DNA from: Antedon bifida
Lineage: Eukaryota; Echinodermata; Crinoidea; Comatulida; Antedonidae
NCBI GenBank assembly: GCA_963402885.1
Contig: OY727096.1
Location: forward strand, 248,001 to 312,000
Length of the DNA stretch: 64,000 bases
Reading direction: 5' to 3'
Shown here one piece after another: positions 43,952 to 55,642 of this stretch. Positions within the stretch are counted from its first letter, which is position 1, and each line of letters opens with the position of its first letter. The position numbers were made by a program, and so were the translations under genes. Below the pieces are notes generated by a model. That model was not told the DNA's origin. It did not search any database and saw only the letters and a program-made list of their open reading frames with translations.

Positions 43952-46900
43952 ATGATGTGTTTAAAAAGCGTTTTATTGTTGGTGGTGCTAGGCACACTGC
44001 TGTCGTCTGTATTATCAACAGCCACTGATGAACCGACTTCGGCTAACCCAACGACGCCTGCGCCAAGTAAGTACATAGATAGGCCTAGAGCCCAGGTTAA
44101 GCTATGTGTGTGGAGTATGCTACTTGTAATAGTGGAAGCAAATATAGATTTATATTTGCTTATTATGGTGGCAATCATGAATAGGCCTAGTAGTAGTACA
44201 TTCAGGTAGTCGTGTAGAAAGTAGACCAAGTCATCACATGATGATGACAAGTCACAAAGTTATTATAATTATTAAACAAAATTAAAATTTATTGTTTATA
44301 ATTAAATAGCACTGATTTGTTTTTATTTGTGTAGCATGTGCAGATATGAGTGGTTCAGATTGTGACAAGTGTCTTAGTATTCCTGGTGGAAAAGTGAGTT
44401 CTTTATAAAGTAAAATTATTATTGTACAATTATTTGAGTCATTTGATATTAATTCTACATTTTCATCATAGACATGTCCATCATGTGTCACCAAAATCTT
44501 CATTTGTTTACATACAGTTACGATCATCAATATAGAAATAGATTAAAAATAATGTTTTTAAAAGAATTAATATTAAGATATTTATTTACTTTATCATTAT
44601 TACCTCCGCCAAGGAGGTTATATTATAGATGTTATTACAAAAACTTAAAAAAAAAAAGGTCAAAATAGAGAATATATTTTTTTCAACACACAATTATTAA
44701 AAATTAAACTGATACTAAGAGATAGATAATCATTAATATACAGTTTTCATATTGTCGTTGCATTACATCCTTGTGTTGCGTCTCTAGTGGAAACCAAGCA
44801 TTGGGGATAAATAATCAAATTAATATAGTTTTTAGAACCAAAATAAATGGAACCAGAACCAACTTCCTTGTTCCATCTGTTACACTCTGTCCCCTTTTCA
44901 ACTCAAATCTCTCCTAAAAACTCGCCTATTTCAATAGTTGCGCTGTGATATTCTGGTAAAGAACGCTTTATAAATGTTCGATATTATTATTATTATACTG
45001 TTCTTTCTTTAAAAGTGTTTCTATTGTTCAACTGAGAACAAATGTGCGGATTATCCAGTCGGAGATATTTTTCCAACCAAAGATTGTAAATTGAAAAATG
45101 CAAGATGGGGAACATGTAAAAGTAAGCTGTTGTTACAAATTAGATATAGATATTAAATTATGTTTCTTGCCCAATGTTTCTATTGGGACTGTGTATATTG
45201 TGTGCTTTAGTCAAGATGAGGAAATATTGGTTGTTTCATCTCAACATTCATTTGATTTATTAATCACACTGCAGTGAAACAGTAAATTTGGGGCAATTTT
45301 TATTATTAACTGTATTTTTTTCTAGTAAACTTTCAAGCCTTACTGATTAGTATGGGAGTGATTGCAGGCATCATCCTTATAGCAATTACATATTGTGTCT
45401 GTAGATGTTGTTGTTGTAAGAGTAACAACAGTGCCAAGTGAGTATATTATCAATTACATTGTGTCAAGTGAATATATTATTGTATGGGGGAGGATTTTAA
45501 CGTAATGGTCCTGCAGCAGTGGTAGAACCAGAACTAATTCTATCACACAAGTACAATTTACGTATCGACAATAAATTTCAGCATCTTGATGTACCTCCTT
45601 TTAGACTGAAAATTTCTGAAATATTTTATTTCTGTTTCAGGACCGCGAATCTGGAATGATCTTGATGACAAACTAAAGCATTTTAAATCTCTTTATACTT
45701 TTTGTAAAAATTTAAAAAAATATCTTATTTCTTTATACTAATTTTAATATTATCATGATTGTAGTACACTGAAAGTATCTATTTTTATTTCATCGTTTTT
45801 GTTCTTATTTATTATTTTATGTAGTAAATTGTATTAGTTTAAATGTATGTGTATTGTTTCTGGGGTCTTTCTCGAGACAAGAAACTTGATTTCTTCTAGA
45901 GAAGACCCCAAATGATGGCTTATTACTATGTTTTTCATTTATGTACACACCTATATATTATACTGTATAATGCCATTGTTGAACAAATAAATGTTTTTTG
46001 AACTTGAACTTTTACATTGCAATTTTCGTGAAAAATAGTAATGAATGTTCTGCTCATACTGTATAATGGATCATAAATGATTGACATCAGTTGTTAGCCT
46101 GATTCTAATCTATTGCATTATTGACTTTGTTCCACAAAGTACAAACAATACAAACTAATAAACCCAACATCAGCAGTTGACTTATTTTCAACAAGGTACA
46201 AAGTGTTGCATTTTAAGCTGGCAACTAACATGATTTGTCACCGTCACTAATAACTAAAATGGATCAGACAATATATATAATTCTATTCTCATCAATTGCT
46301 TGTTTTTCTTCCTAAAGATGGGCTAAAGAAGATGCAAAAGTTGAACGCCAAAAAGAAGACAGACAATTAAGACATGATCAGAAGTATGTGAATTTATTTC
46401 ATCTATATCACCCTCGACCTTTTTAACTTAAGTACAGTACTTATCGGACCATGTTGCACTCTAAGAGCATCATGGATTATGTCAGCACTTCCCTTTACCC
46501 TTGGTTGTATCCCTTCATTCTAATTATGTAATTTATAGTTTATATCATTTTATAGGACACAAAAGCACCTGTGCATTGATACAGTCATTTTATTCTTAAC
46601 TTACAAATGTATATTGTCTTTTAGGAAAGCAGACAGAAAGGCCAGAAATGATGAAATTAGGCGTAAATATGGTAAGCATAGACTTAAATACAAAGAACCA
46701 TAAACTTCATATGTAAATAGAACAATTGAACAATACTGCTTGTAAATCTAAACCACTCCTGGCAAGTTTCCAAATCACCTTTGATATTTAAATGAGGGTC
46801 TATTTGTATATCAAATAATAAACCCTTTTATATGGTCCCGTCAAAACAGGATACATGCAGTAAATAAATACAAAAAGAATTACAAAACAGAATTCTTTGA

Positions 46901-49069
46901 AATAATAAGAAGGAATCAACATTCCAACCCTGAAAAAAACCCATTCCTCATACTTATTTCTATTTATTCATGCTCAGCAGAAAACACATTCCAAATTTGA
47001 ATAAAATCCATACGGTAGCAACCCGTTGGCTTTATGTTAATAATAATATGTTAATTATTCTTTAGAACTAAATTCGTTTTGAAAGAAAATTGTTAATTTT
47101 GTCAAATTTGCAAGTGTTGTCTTCATTTTCAATATTTTTCTGCCAATCATATCACCTTTGTTTAAAAAATATCATTTCATTGAATTCACCAATTTTAATG
47201 TACTTAACATTAAAATAGAATTAGAATATTAATAATGCTCATAAACAAATTAAAAATAACCTTCAAAATTGCAATAATAACGTACCAAAACAATTTACAA
47301 AGAATAAAAAGTAAAAAACGTCATCACAAAATAATTTGAATATAATGAATACGTAAACTACTTCACAGGTCTTTTACATGACGATGGCAGTGACTGATCT
47401 ACCTTCCTCCTTCTTTCTCATTCTTCTCATCAACCTGTCTTCGTTATGTTTTTGTTAAAATTTAAATAAGAAATATTTGGTTTATATTTTGCTTGTAGAA
47501 TTAGATAAAGACATTTTGTAAGCTTTCGTTATAAAGGTAGGGAGAGATTGTATGAATGATGTTGTAGTGTAAATCATGCTCAATTAGATAACATTTAGAT
47601 GTTTAATTTGCAGTTACTCTACATATGTATGCAATATTTATTTAGAAAGAAATATTTATCTAGGACAATTATAAGAAAGGATAATACAGCGTCTGTTGAT
47701 TTTGTTTAAGACTTGTTTTACATTCCAACAAAAATAAATGTCGCTGTGAATAGACCTGTTTTGTTGATGTCTTCTGTCTTGTGAAGGATATTCATATTCA
47801 CAATTCATTTGTCTGCCGCTGCATATGGTACTTAAAATAATAAATAATGCAGATGATGTACTTAAAAGCTAATGTGTATATGCAAATAATTATTTAGGTT
47901 AAAGGTCAACTAACTGGATACATTATATTAATTTGTAATGTAAACTAAAGCACTATGATTGAAATGTTAACACTTGAACATAGAATATTATTAAATTAAT
48001 TTTTGACCAGGAAAATAATTATAATCTTGCTAATAAATTAAAATCTAAATAACTGTTTAAAATTTAACAGCAACTCTTAAATTATAGCTTATATGATAAA
48101 ATTAATATTAACTCTTAAACATAGCATATTAATATTCAATTAATTTTTGACAAAGAAAATAATTATAAACTTGCTAAGAAATTAAAATCTAGAAAAGGTA
48201 TCTTTTAAAAATTTAACAGAAATTGTGAAGCCTTAAATGTTAGATTATAGGATAATCTAAATCGCTTTGCTAATTTTTAGATTAACCTTTTGTTTTTGTT
48301 TTTTTTTGTGTAGTCAGTAAATGATATTTGCTTCTTTCTCTTCTCATTTCATTCTTCCATTGCTTAATGACTTTCCACACTTCATCACCTTATTAACATT
48401 CCAATTTTCTGAAATGTCTAATGTTTTTAAACAAAACATAATTTCTTTAATGAAAGATAATAATTTTAAGGTGCAATCTCCAACCATTCCTATGTTTCAT
48501 AATGTTGAGTTGATGGACTGTGGACATAAATGTACAGTGGTATGTACCATGTAATGACCATGTATAAGCATAAGTGTGTGCTTATAACAGCTTATGTTCA
48601 AATATTGTTTTCAGCTTTAATTCCAGCTTAGTTCCAGCTTAGTTCCTATTACAAAATTGTAATATGGTTGTTCAAAGGTATTCACTTTAATATTGGTAAA
48701 AATTCTCCCAGGTTACCATACCAACAACAACAATGATGCCATATTGAACCAAAATTGATTTCAAATTAATTTGCAAATATGTTTTTGTTTAAAGCTCTGT
48801 TTACACTGTCATACTAGTTTGACGAAAAAGTGTGATGTGCACAAATATGGTAGTGATATGCCATCATCATCACATTTTGTTGTTGTCACATAAAGTTTGG
48901 TAGTGTAGACAGAGCTTATTATTATGGTTTGTTAATTCCATATTTTATTTGTTCTTTGCTTTTTACACAATGCACTCTTTATTCATTTGCTTTTACAAAT
49001 TTCTTTTGTTGTGCTTCAGGCTTGACAACAGACGATGACGGCCAGTATCATCGGCTTGAAGACGTTTGA
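43952..49069 (+). CDS. PTTG1IP: PTTG1IP (PBF) homologue, type I membrane protein, complete
   Basis: Seven exons: 43952-44066, 44335-44393, 45016-45121, 45326-45437, 46318-46383, 46625-46671, 49020-49069. They encode 184 residues against 180 in human. The order is a signal peptide (MMCLKSVLLLVVLGTLLSSV), then a Thr/Pro stretch, then a cysteine-rich PSI-like luminal domain (CADMSGSDCDKCLS, CFYCSTENKCADYP, CKLKNARWGTC). One transmembrane helix follows (ALLISMGVIAGIILIAITYC) with a CRCCCCK palmitoylation-type cluster. A charged cytosolic helix (AKEDAKVERQKEDRQLRHDQ, KARNDEIRRKYG) leads to the tail ending QYHRLEDV. The human protein shares WVNFEAL, the cysteine run, HDEIRKKYG and a YxxPhi sorting motif (YARF), here YHRL. 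Human PTTG1IP binds securin and traffics through membranes to the nucleus (family knowledge). The first in-frame ATG (43952) gives a good signal peptide; 43955 is a second candidate. Confidence 0.95.
44757..44808. mobile_element. Family B fold-back element, copy 3 (one arm only)
   Basis: A single arm (gttgcgtctctagtggaaac then caagcattgg) lies in the PTTG1IP intron before exon 45016. The other arm is absent. Confidence 0.65.
44846..44997 (+). mobile_element. L2/CR1-type LINE 3' fragment, copy 1
   Basis: It shares accaacttccttgttccatc, gttacactctgtccccttt, ctcctaaaaactcgcctatt, tttcaatagttgcgctgtga, ctggtaaagaacgctttata and an (att)n tail with the copy at 63.57 kb. The tail ends about 18 bases before the acceptor of PTTG1IP exon 45016. 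Confidence 0.85.
45641..46010 (+). other. PTTG1IP: Candidate alternative terminal exon of PTTG1IP (tail-less isoform)
   Basis: A strong acceptor (atttctgtttcag) is followed by GACCGCGAATCTGGAATGA. Joined to the donor at 45437 it adds only K-T-A-N-L-E then TGA (45657-45659), right after the cysteine cluster, followed by an AATAAA word near 45987. The downstream part has a hairpin (ggggtctttctcgaga/tctagagaagacccc) and a ttgaacttgaac end that could be a retroelement tail, so this could be an exonised insertion or a decoy. Confidence 0.4.
47369..47397 (+). other. PTTG1IP: Candidate alternative terminal coding exon of PTTG1IP (GLLHDDGSD end)
   Basis: After an acceptor (acttcacag) the sequence continues the split G codon of exon 46625-46671 as G-L-L-H-D-D-G-S-D then TGA. 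The accepted end at 49020 reads G-L-T-T-D-D-D-G-Q-Y-H-R-L-E-D-V. The resemblance in phase and sequence suggests an old duplication of the last exon. This version lacks the YHRL motif. Confidence 0.45.
48789..48918. mobile_element. Family A fold-back MITE, copy 11
   Basis: Both ends are present (taaagctctgtttacactgt and tagtgtagacagagctta). The CCATATATGG segment is deleted. It lies in the last PTTG1IP intron, about 100 bases before the terminal exon. Confidence 0.87.
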
Positions 49070-49173
49070 GATGCTACTTAGTTTCCCATATTATGTTATT
49101 AAGTTTATCTTAAATCACACTCATTATAATTGCCTTCTACCATTCTTCGTTAAATCTGTTTAATGCACCTAAT

Positions 49174-49328
49174 ACCCCTTTCACATCGCATATCAAAACT
49201 CTAGAGTTTAAACACACAAGGGTGTCAACACCAGTGCTTCAACACCAGGGCGTCAACACCAGTGTTTAGTATGGTGTGCTCCCCGATGTGTGTGTGAACT
49301 CTAGGTTTTGCTAGACGTTGTGAAAGGG
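49174..49328. mobile_element. Palindromic MITE-like element
   Basis: The ends cccctttcacatcgcatatc and gctagacgttgtgaaaggg are inverse with mismatches. Inner aaactctagagttt/aactctaggttt is inverse too. A central tandem acaccagtgcttca/acaccagggcgtca repeat occupies the loop. It lies in the PTTG1IP 3' UTR region. The ends resemble other TIR elements; the family was not identified. Confidence 0.65.
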
Positions 49329-50810
49329 CTACAATCAGGGGAGATTGAAATGTAATTTTACTCTTCCCTGCTACAATTAACTAATGTTTATTCAATAATA
49401 TTTAGTTAATAACATTATCATTTTAAATATGGGGAACTTGATTAATAATAACAATTTTAATTTTTATCTCATTTTGAATGTAAATAACAGATTACAGAAA
49501 CTGCAGTTCTCACCTTCCATAAATATAAATTATTTTAAATACAAAAGTTTATATTTTTATTCTCACTCAGATTGTTCAGTATTTTACTTAATAAATCCAA
49601 ATTTAAAAACATAACATTTTAGTTATTTGTGAAGAACTTGTAAATTTACTTATAATATTTCATTTTTACTGATATGAAATTGTTGAACTTTGAGTTTTTT
49701 GTTCAATCTGTGCACCATTGTAAAATAAATAACATGTACAATTTTGGTTTGATGAATCAACCTTCCAATTTACATAACCCTTGGTCTGAAAGCAGTTGGT
49801 AAATGCAAATTTTATTTCAATATTATTCAAAGACAAAGTCACCTTTATTCATCATTCAAATTATTAAATTCTTTCACAAAACTCTTAAGTTTTCCAAATG
49901 TAGCCAATGATCGTCCCTAAACCAGCCAAGGTTTTTAAATGAGAAGGTTGACTGTATACATCACACAATGTAATTAAAAACACTACACTGACAAAATACT
50001 ATTGTTTCTCTAAAATAAATTAATGCTTAGTTTCATAATCAGTTTCACTGACAATCACTAATAATCACTATATAAGCAACAATGATTTATGTTTTTGCTG
50101 TCTCTAAATGTTGCTATAAAAATGATGAGCATATATATTGAGTGGAAGTGAGTTGTTCTTAGACTAGCTAGATGTGTAAATTTAAGCTATAGCTTGACCA
50201 ATAGCTTGACCGATAGAGGTTAAGAAAGTATGTAATATGAGAGTGTATGAACAAACCATGTTATGTAAGAATAGTAATATACGCACAGAATACTGTTGAC
50301 CAATCAGAAACCTGCATTTAATTTACAAACTGCTTATTTTGGTTGTCATAAGGTCGCCACAAATTTAACCCTAGAGGTCGTATATTCCCCTATGTGCCAA
50401 ATTGAATGTTTGTTTTAAAAAAAAATATTTTGGAATGTAATTGTACAGCTCCACCCACTTTTGGTAGTCTTGATTGATAGAAACTTAGAGGGACAACACC
50501 CATTCTAAACCACCCTTATGGTGTCACCTAATTACAATCATTTTTAAAGTATACTTACTGTTTAAACCTATTCTGTGTATCGCTTCATTGGTATTAAATG
50601 GATTGTAAGAGAATGATTACTGTATTTGTATATTAAATTTTCATTGCATTTAGGTATTAAGATTATACAATATTGTTTAATTTCCTTTACTATTTGATTT
50701 AACTCTATGTATTGAAATGAAAAATGACATCAAAATTATTAATGAAATGTATTGATTATTACATTAATGTTAACATGCACAAACTTAGTACAAACTTGGT
50801 GGAATTAGTC

Positions 50811-50965
50811 TAAAGCTTGGTTTCCACTTGTACGCAACGCAGCGACGTAAGCACAACGCAAGTGAGTTGACCAATCACAAGCGCCAGTTCAGATGATCCA
50901 TTGGTCAGATTACTTGCGTTTCCCTTATATCCTTGTGGTGCATCTTAGTAGGAAAAAAGCTTAAA
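50811..50965. mobile_element. Family B fold-back element, copy 4
   Basis: It runs from taaagcttggtttccacttg to cttagtaggaaaaaagctta. The body has cgcagcgacgtaag, ttgaccaatcacaagcg and ccattggtcagattacttgc. Same architecture as the 33.3-kb copy. Confidence 0.83.
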
Positions 50966-51759
50966 CTAATAATTCTTCCTTGGTGCAAATGAATTAATAA
51001 TGATATCGTATCTATGTTAAATAAATGTAATGTATGTTAAATAAGAATGAGTATGAATGAATGCATGTAGACTTAATTAAGCACACTTACAGACACACAA
51101 CATGCAGTTAGTAAAATGTTTTACATCTTGCAAATAAAATATTAAATTAAAGATTAAATATATTATAAAGAATGTATGCAAGTATTATGCAGATTTGCTA
51201 GGTTATCTTAAGTTTGACCTTGAAGTGTAGTGGTGTAATAAACATTTTGTTCAAATTAATTATGTGTACTGAGTCTGTCTTTTATTATGTTTGTTTACAT
51301 GATCAACAAATTACAATAACAATTTTATAAATATTTGTCATCTATAGACTGTTATTCTGTCTTTACCGCCCTCTATACGCCTACAGATCAATTGTATTCA
51401 CCGTCCAATTCAAATACAAATAACAAAACATACACCAAAACAAATTTAACAAGAATATTATAATTATTATGATACGATATAAAACAAAACAAACTATGAA
51501 TAAATGAAATATGATTCAATATTTTTTTAAACTTTTTTTATGTTCTTCTTCAGGAATGAATAGTTTAATAATGAAATAGTGAAATATGAAAGGCTCTTTG
51601 TGGACCCTCTGATTTCTTGATGATATTAAAATTTGAAATTTATTATTAATAATTTAAATTTAAATATGTGTGGCTTAATATTACATTTACAATGATCAAT
51701 CTACTGATAGATGTGAATACAAAATTGTCGCCATATATCGTAGTGGTCATTAGACAAGT

Positions 51760-52345
51760 TTGGCGTTCCATAGTTCACTGGAATTCCACACAAAAAATAC
51801 GCTCGACTCTCAATCCTCGCGCGAGAGCGACACACACACGAGTTTTGGGGTTTTCAAAACAACGCGTTGACAAGTAAGGGGAGGTACGTAAGCCCAGGTT
51901 TAATGGGTTGTAGTAGAAATTAAAATATCGCAGGCTAATAATACAATATACTGTAGGCCTTCATGCAGGCAAATTTAGCGGGATTCAATTTAGCTAGGTT
52001 AGGCGGCGCTCTGCTGTACTTTCGCACCTACCTCCCTGGGCATCATAAGACTTCACGGCCTCTCACCATCACCGCTGCATAGCGGGTGAATGTTTTTAAA
52101 TTGTATAAGCTCGAGAGATTGAGGTGCGAAAGTGCAGTAGCATCCGTATGAGGCTATACTGTACTCAATCCAACTACCAAGTTAATTGGCAGGCCTAGAT
52201 TGAGGTGCAAAAGTAAAATACGCCAACTTCCCAGGCCGGCTGGTGCACACTGAGCATGCGAAGCAGCATGGGTCAAGCGTCAAAACAAAGTGAGTCGCGC
52301 ATAGCTTGAAGACTTTGTGCATGTTCCGAATTCACTGGATTGAAA
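51760..52345 (+). promoter_or_regulatory. Putative GTF3C2 promoter and 5' non-coding exon
   Basis: This is the only sustained CG-containing stretch in the intergenic DNA, just upstream of GTF3C2. It repeats a word around ggtgcgaaagt(g)cagtag / gaggtgcaaaagtaaaata three times (near 52025, 52120 and 52203). A donor-like gtaaga at 52346 could join to the acceptor at 52507, ahead of the ATG at 52523. No TATA box is evident. Inference only. Confidence 0.4.
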
Positions 52346-52522
52346 GTAAGAAAGAGAAATGACAAAATGACTGCGCGATTGTTTCACGATTTATGTTCAC
52401 ATTGAAATGTTTTTTTGTCTTGTAAAATTAAGTTCCATTTGATACTTCAGTTGTGAATGCTTACTAAGTGTGCACCGGCTTTTCTTTAATATGACATTTT
52501 TCTATAGATTTTTTATGTAAAA

Positions 52523-55500
52523 ATGTCTTGCGACGATCCAAAAATTACGGAAAATGAAGAACATGTGATAAAAGAACAGGTGATAAAAGATCTGGTGCAA
52601 ACATCCTCTGAGAAGAAAAAAGAGAAAACCATAAAACAAGTTAAAACGTCAAAAGAAACGCCAACACGGAAGCGTGGAAGACCGAAAAAACAAGTTACTG
52701 ATAAGATTATTGAAGAACGGAGTCTACATTCAACAGGTATATATCATTAGTACTGATACTGGTAGCTTGTTTTACGGTAGACAAATTTGTAATCATTATT
52801 TCTGCATAGAATAGGCCTACTATTGTTGTTGATTTTCATTGTTGTTTATAGAATGTGAAGATAATGAAAATCAGTTAGATAGTGAGGAGAAAACACTAAA
52901 AAAAGGTACAATGCAACAAAATATGAGAGAAGAAGGTAGTTCTCAAAAGGTACCATCTAAAGAAACGCCAGCACGGAAGCGGGGAAGACCGAAAAAAAAA
53001 GTTATTGATGAGGCTGCAGGAGATAAGAGCTTATCTTCGATAGGTATGTAGTGATCAGTAGCTTTTGTTTATGGAAGACAAATTCAATTCTGCATAAATT
53101 AGGCCTACTTAAAAGTAGCAATTATGTAATTGCCAACTTGATGTCTCTATGTAAATGGTTATTTATTATTATTATTATTATTATTACTTGTATAGCGCAC
53201 ATTTATACAACATTTAATTATAATCAGCGGCGCTTCACATCAATTAGTATCGTAACATTGTTTGAAATATAGTGCTTTTAAATGTTTTTTAAACTGATTA
53301 TAGTCGTCTAAGTGTTTAATGTGACTTGGTAAACTGTTCCAAATTTTGGGTCCTGCTACGGCGAACGAACGGTCAGCAAATGTCTTTCGTTTAGTTCGTG
53401 GGATTGTCAGGTTATAATTGCTGGTGCTTGAACGAGTACTGCGAGAAACATTCCGCACAGTAAGAATATCTCTCAGGTAACTTGGAGCGGAACCTTTAAG
53501 CGAACGCCATACAAGACACGCTATTTTGAATTGACATCTATGAGACATCGGAAGCCAGTGCAAGGATCGCATGGCGTTAGTTGCACTGTCATACCGACCT
53601 TTCCTGACAATAATTTTCGCAGCTTGGTGCAGTAACCTCTTCATTGGAGCAAGGGTATTAGCAGGTAGACCATAATACAATGCATTGGCGTAATCAATAT
53701 GTGACAGCACGAGCGATTGAACTAGTTGTTGGCAAAGGTCCTTGGAGAGAAATTTGCGAATTTGACGAATATAGTATAAATTAACAGCTATCGTTCTGCA
53801 TTTATCGCGTATATGGTTCTTGAAAGATAGCTGGTCGTCGATATTAACACCAAGGTATTTTACAGATGAACCACGTGGTATTCTGTCCTGACATACGATG
53901 ATATGATCTTTCTCGCATTTCAGGAGTTGAGCTCTGCTTCCCAATAGTATGAACTCAGTACAAGTACTAATGTTTTTGATTGATTTCCAAATTCTTAATT
54001 TTAGAACGTGAAAGAGGAATGCAATGTGAGCAAGAAAATAATGAGAATTTATTGGTGGACAGAGTTGAAGAAAAACAAAAAAAAGGAAGAATGGAAGGAG
54101 GAGGAAGTTCACAAAAGGAACCGTCTACAGAAACGCCAACACGGAAGAGAGGAAGACCTAAAAAAAAAGTCATTGATGAAGCTGCAGAAGATAAGAGTTT
54201 ACCTTCAATAGGTATGAATGTTAGTAGTAGGAGTATCGGTAGCTTTTTTATGCAGAAGATATCAGTAATTAATTATATTTATTTTTCATTCTGCATAGAT
54301 TAGGCGTACTATTGTTGTTGATTAATTTCCATATAAATTCTTGTTTATAGAATGTGAAGGAGGAATGCAATTTCAGCAAGGAAATAATGAGAATCTGTTG
54401 GACAATGAAGTGGAAAAACTAAAAAAAGAAATGCCAACAAGGAAGAGAGGAAGACCTAAAAAGCAATTTGTCGCAGATCATAGCGTGTCTTCATCAGGTA
54501 GCTTTATTGTTTGCTTATTATGTTCGTCCTCAATTCAGGAAATTTTGCAGCCACAGTGCAGCGCCTACCATGAATGAAGGGGGATGGACCAGTACACTGG
54601 GGTATCCCCATACTCTTCCGAAAAATGCATTATTTTGTGATATGTTATAATATGTGTACTGTACATGAATAAGTGCATTTTGTAGGATTGTAGATAATAA
54701 ATAAATCATTTTGTTTGACAAATCCAAAAGAAATTACTCACATTCTTTAGCTTTCGCCATCTTGGCTGATGGCTTGATCACAAGTAGCAGTGGACCGGAT
54801 CACTTGTGATCAAGCCATCAGCCAAGATGGCGAAAGCTAAAGAATGTGAGTAATTTCTTTTGGATTTGTCAAACAAAATGATTTATTTGTGTACTGTACA
54901 CTTGACCAAATCTAGCGAGCGATTGTAGGGCTATGATTTGCCGCACGCCCTGCTTAACTGGACAAAAAGCATTATAGCTTAAGTTTCATGACAAATTTTA
55001 TTTCTATTTATTTCTTCCTGGAACACTTTACATTTTTCACATATTTACAGTTAAAATTATTGAAAGAAATAAAAATTATTATTTTTGCATAGAGTATACC
55101 TACTACAACTGTTGTTCATTTATTTTGTATAACCATTTTTGATTTTAGAATGTGAAAAAGGAACACAATTTAAACAAGAACAAAATCCGAATCTTGAAAA
55201 TAAAAAAGGAAGAATAGACGATGATAGTCCTGTAGTTAAGAAAAAGAGGGGAAGACCAAGAAAGCCTAAAGATCCAGAAAGCACTTCAGATGAACTTGAA
55301 CCAAAAAAGGCAAGAAAGAATGATAATGCAGACGAGACTAGTTTGAGATACACAACTAAATCAGGTCGTAAGGTCACAAGAAATAGACACACAGACGACG
55401 ATTCGACGTTTACAACTTCCACAGAATCTGATACTGAACAAGAAGGAGGAGGAAGTACTCATATTGACATCTCAAACCTAGACGAACATTACAAAAAGCT

Positions 55501-55642
55501 GTATGAAAAGTTTAAAGAAAAAGCAGAAGTTTGGGTTGAGGATTTGAATGGAAGAGGCAGTGCCAAGTGTCCATGGTGCTCTGTAAACTTTAGGAAACTT
55601 AAATCAATATTAAAGCATCATGATAGATGTAATGAATTATAT
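52523..55642 (+). CDS. GTF3C2: GTF3C2 N-terminal AT-hook exon array (5 exons)
   Basis: Exons 52523-52736, 52852-53043, 54005-54211, 54351-54497 and the first part of 55149-55642 each hold one AT-hook. The first four have KRGRPKK; the fifth has KKRGRPRKP. Exons 2-4 are flanked by phase-1 introns on both sides and begin ECED, ERER or ECEG; the fifth also starts ECEK. A conserved KETP(T/A)RKRGRPKK block and a trailing SLSSIG/SLPSIG follow. They are clear tandem exon duplicates. The last exon continues with YTTKSGRKVTRNRHTDDD and the first finger (CPWCSVNF..HHDRC). Confidence 0.93.

Larger units (their letters stand above)
49332..52507. other. Intergenic DNA between PTTG1IP and GTF3C2
   Basis: Apart from the family-B element at 50811-50965, I see no gene. 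The final 750 bases (about 51760-52345) are markedly less AT-rich, with CG dinucleotides (ctcgcgcgagagcgac, ggcggcgctc). They are the likely promoter region of GTF3C2. Confidence 0.6.

Noticed and set aside
43701..43955. Open frame of 84 codons directly before PTTG1IP
   Set aside because: It ends inside the PTTG1IP start codon in another frame, has no signal or domain, and looks like AT-rich chance translation.
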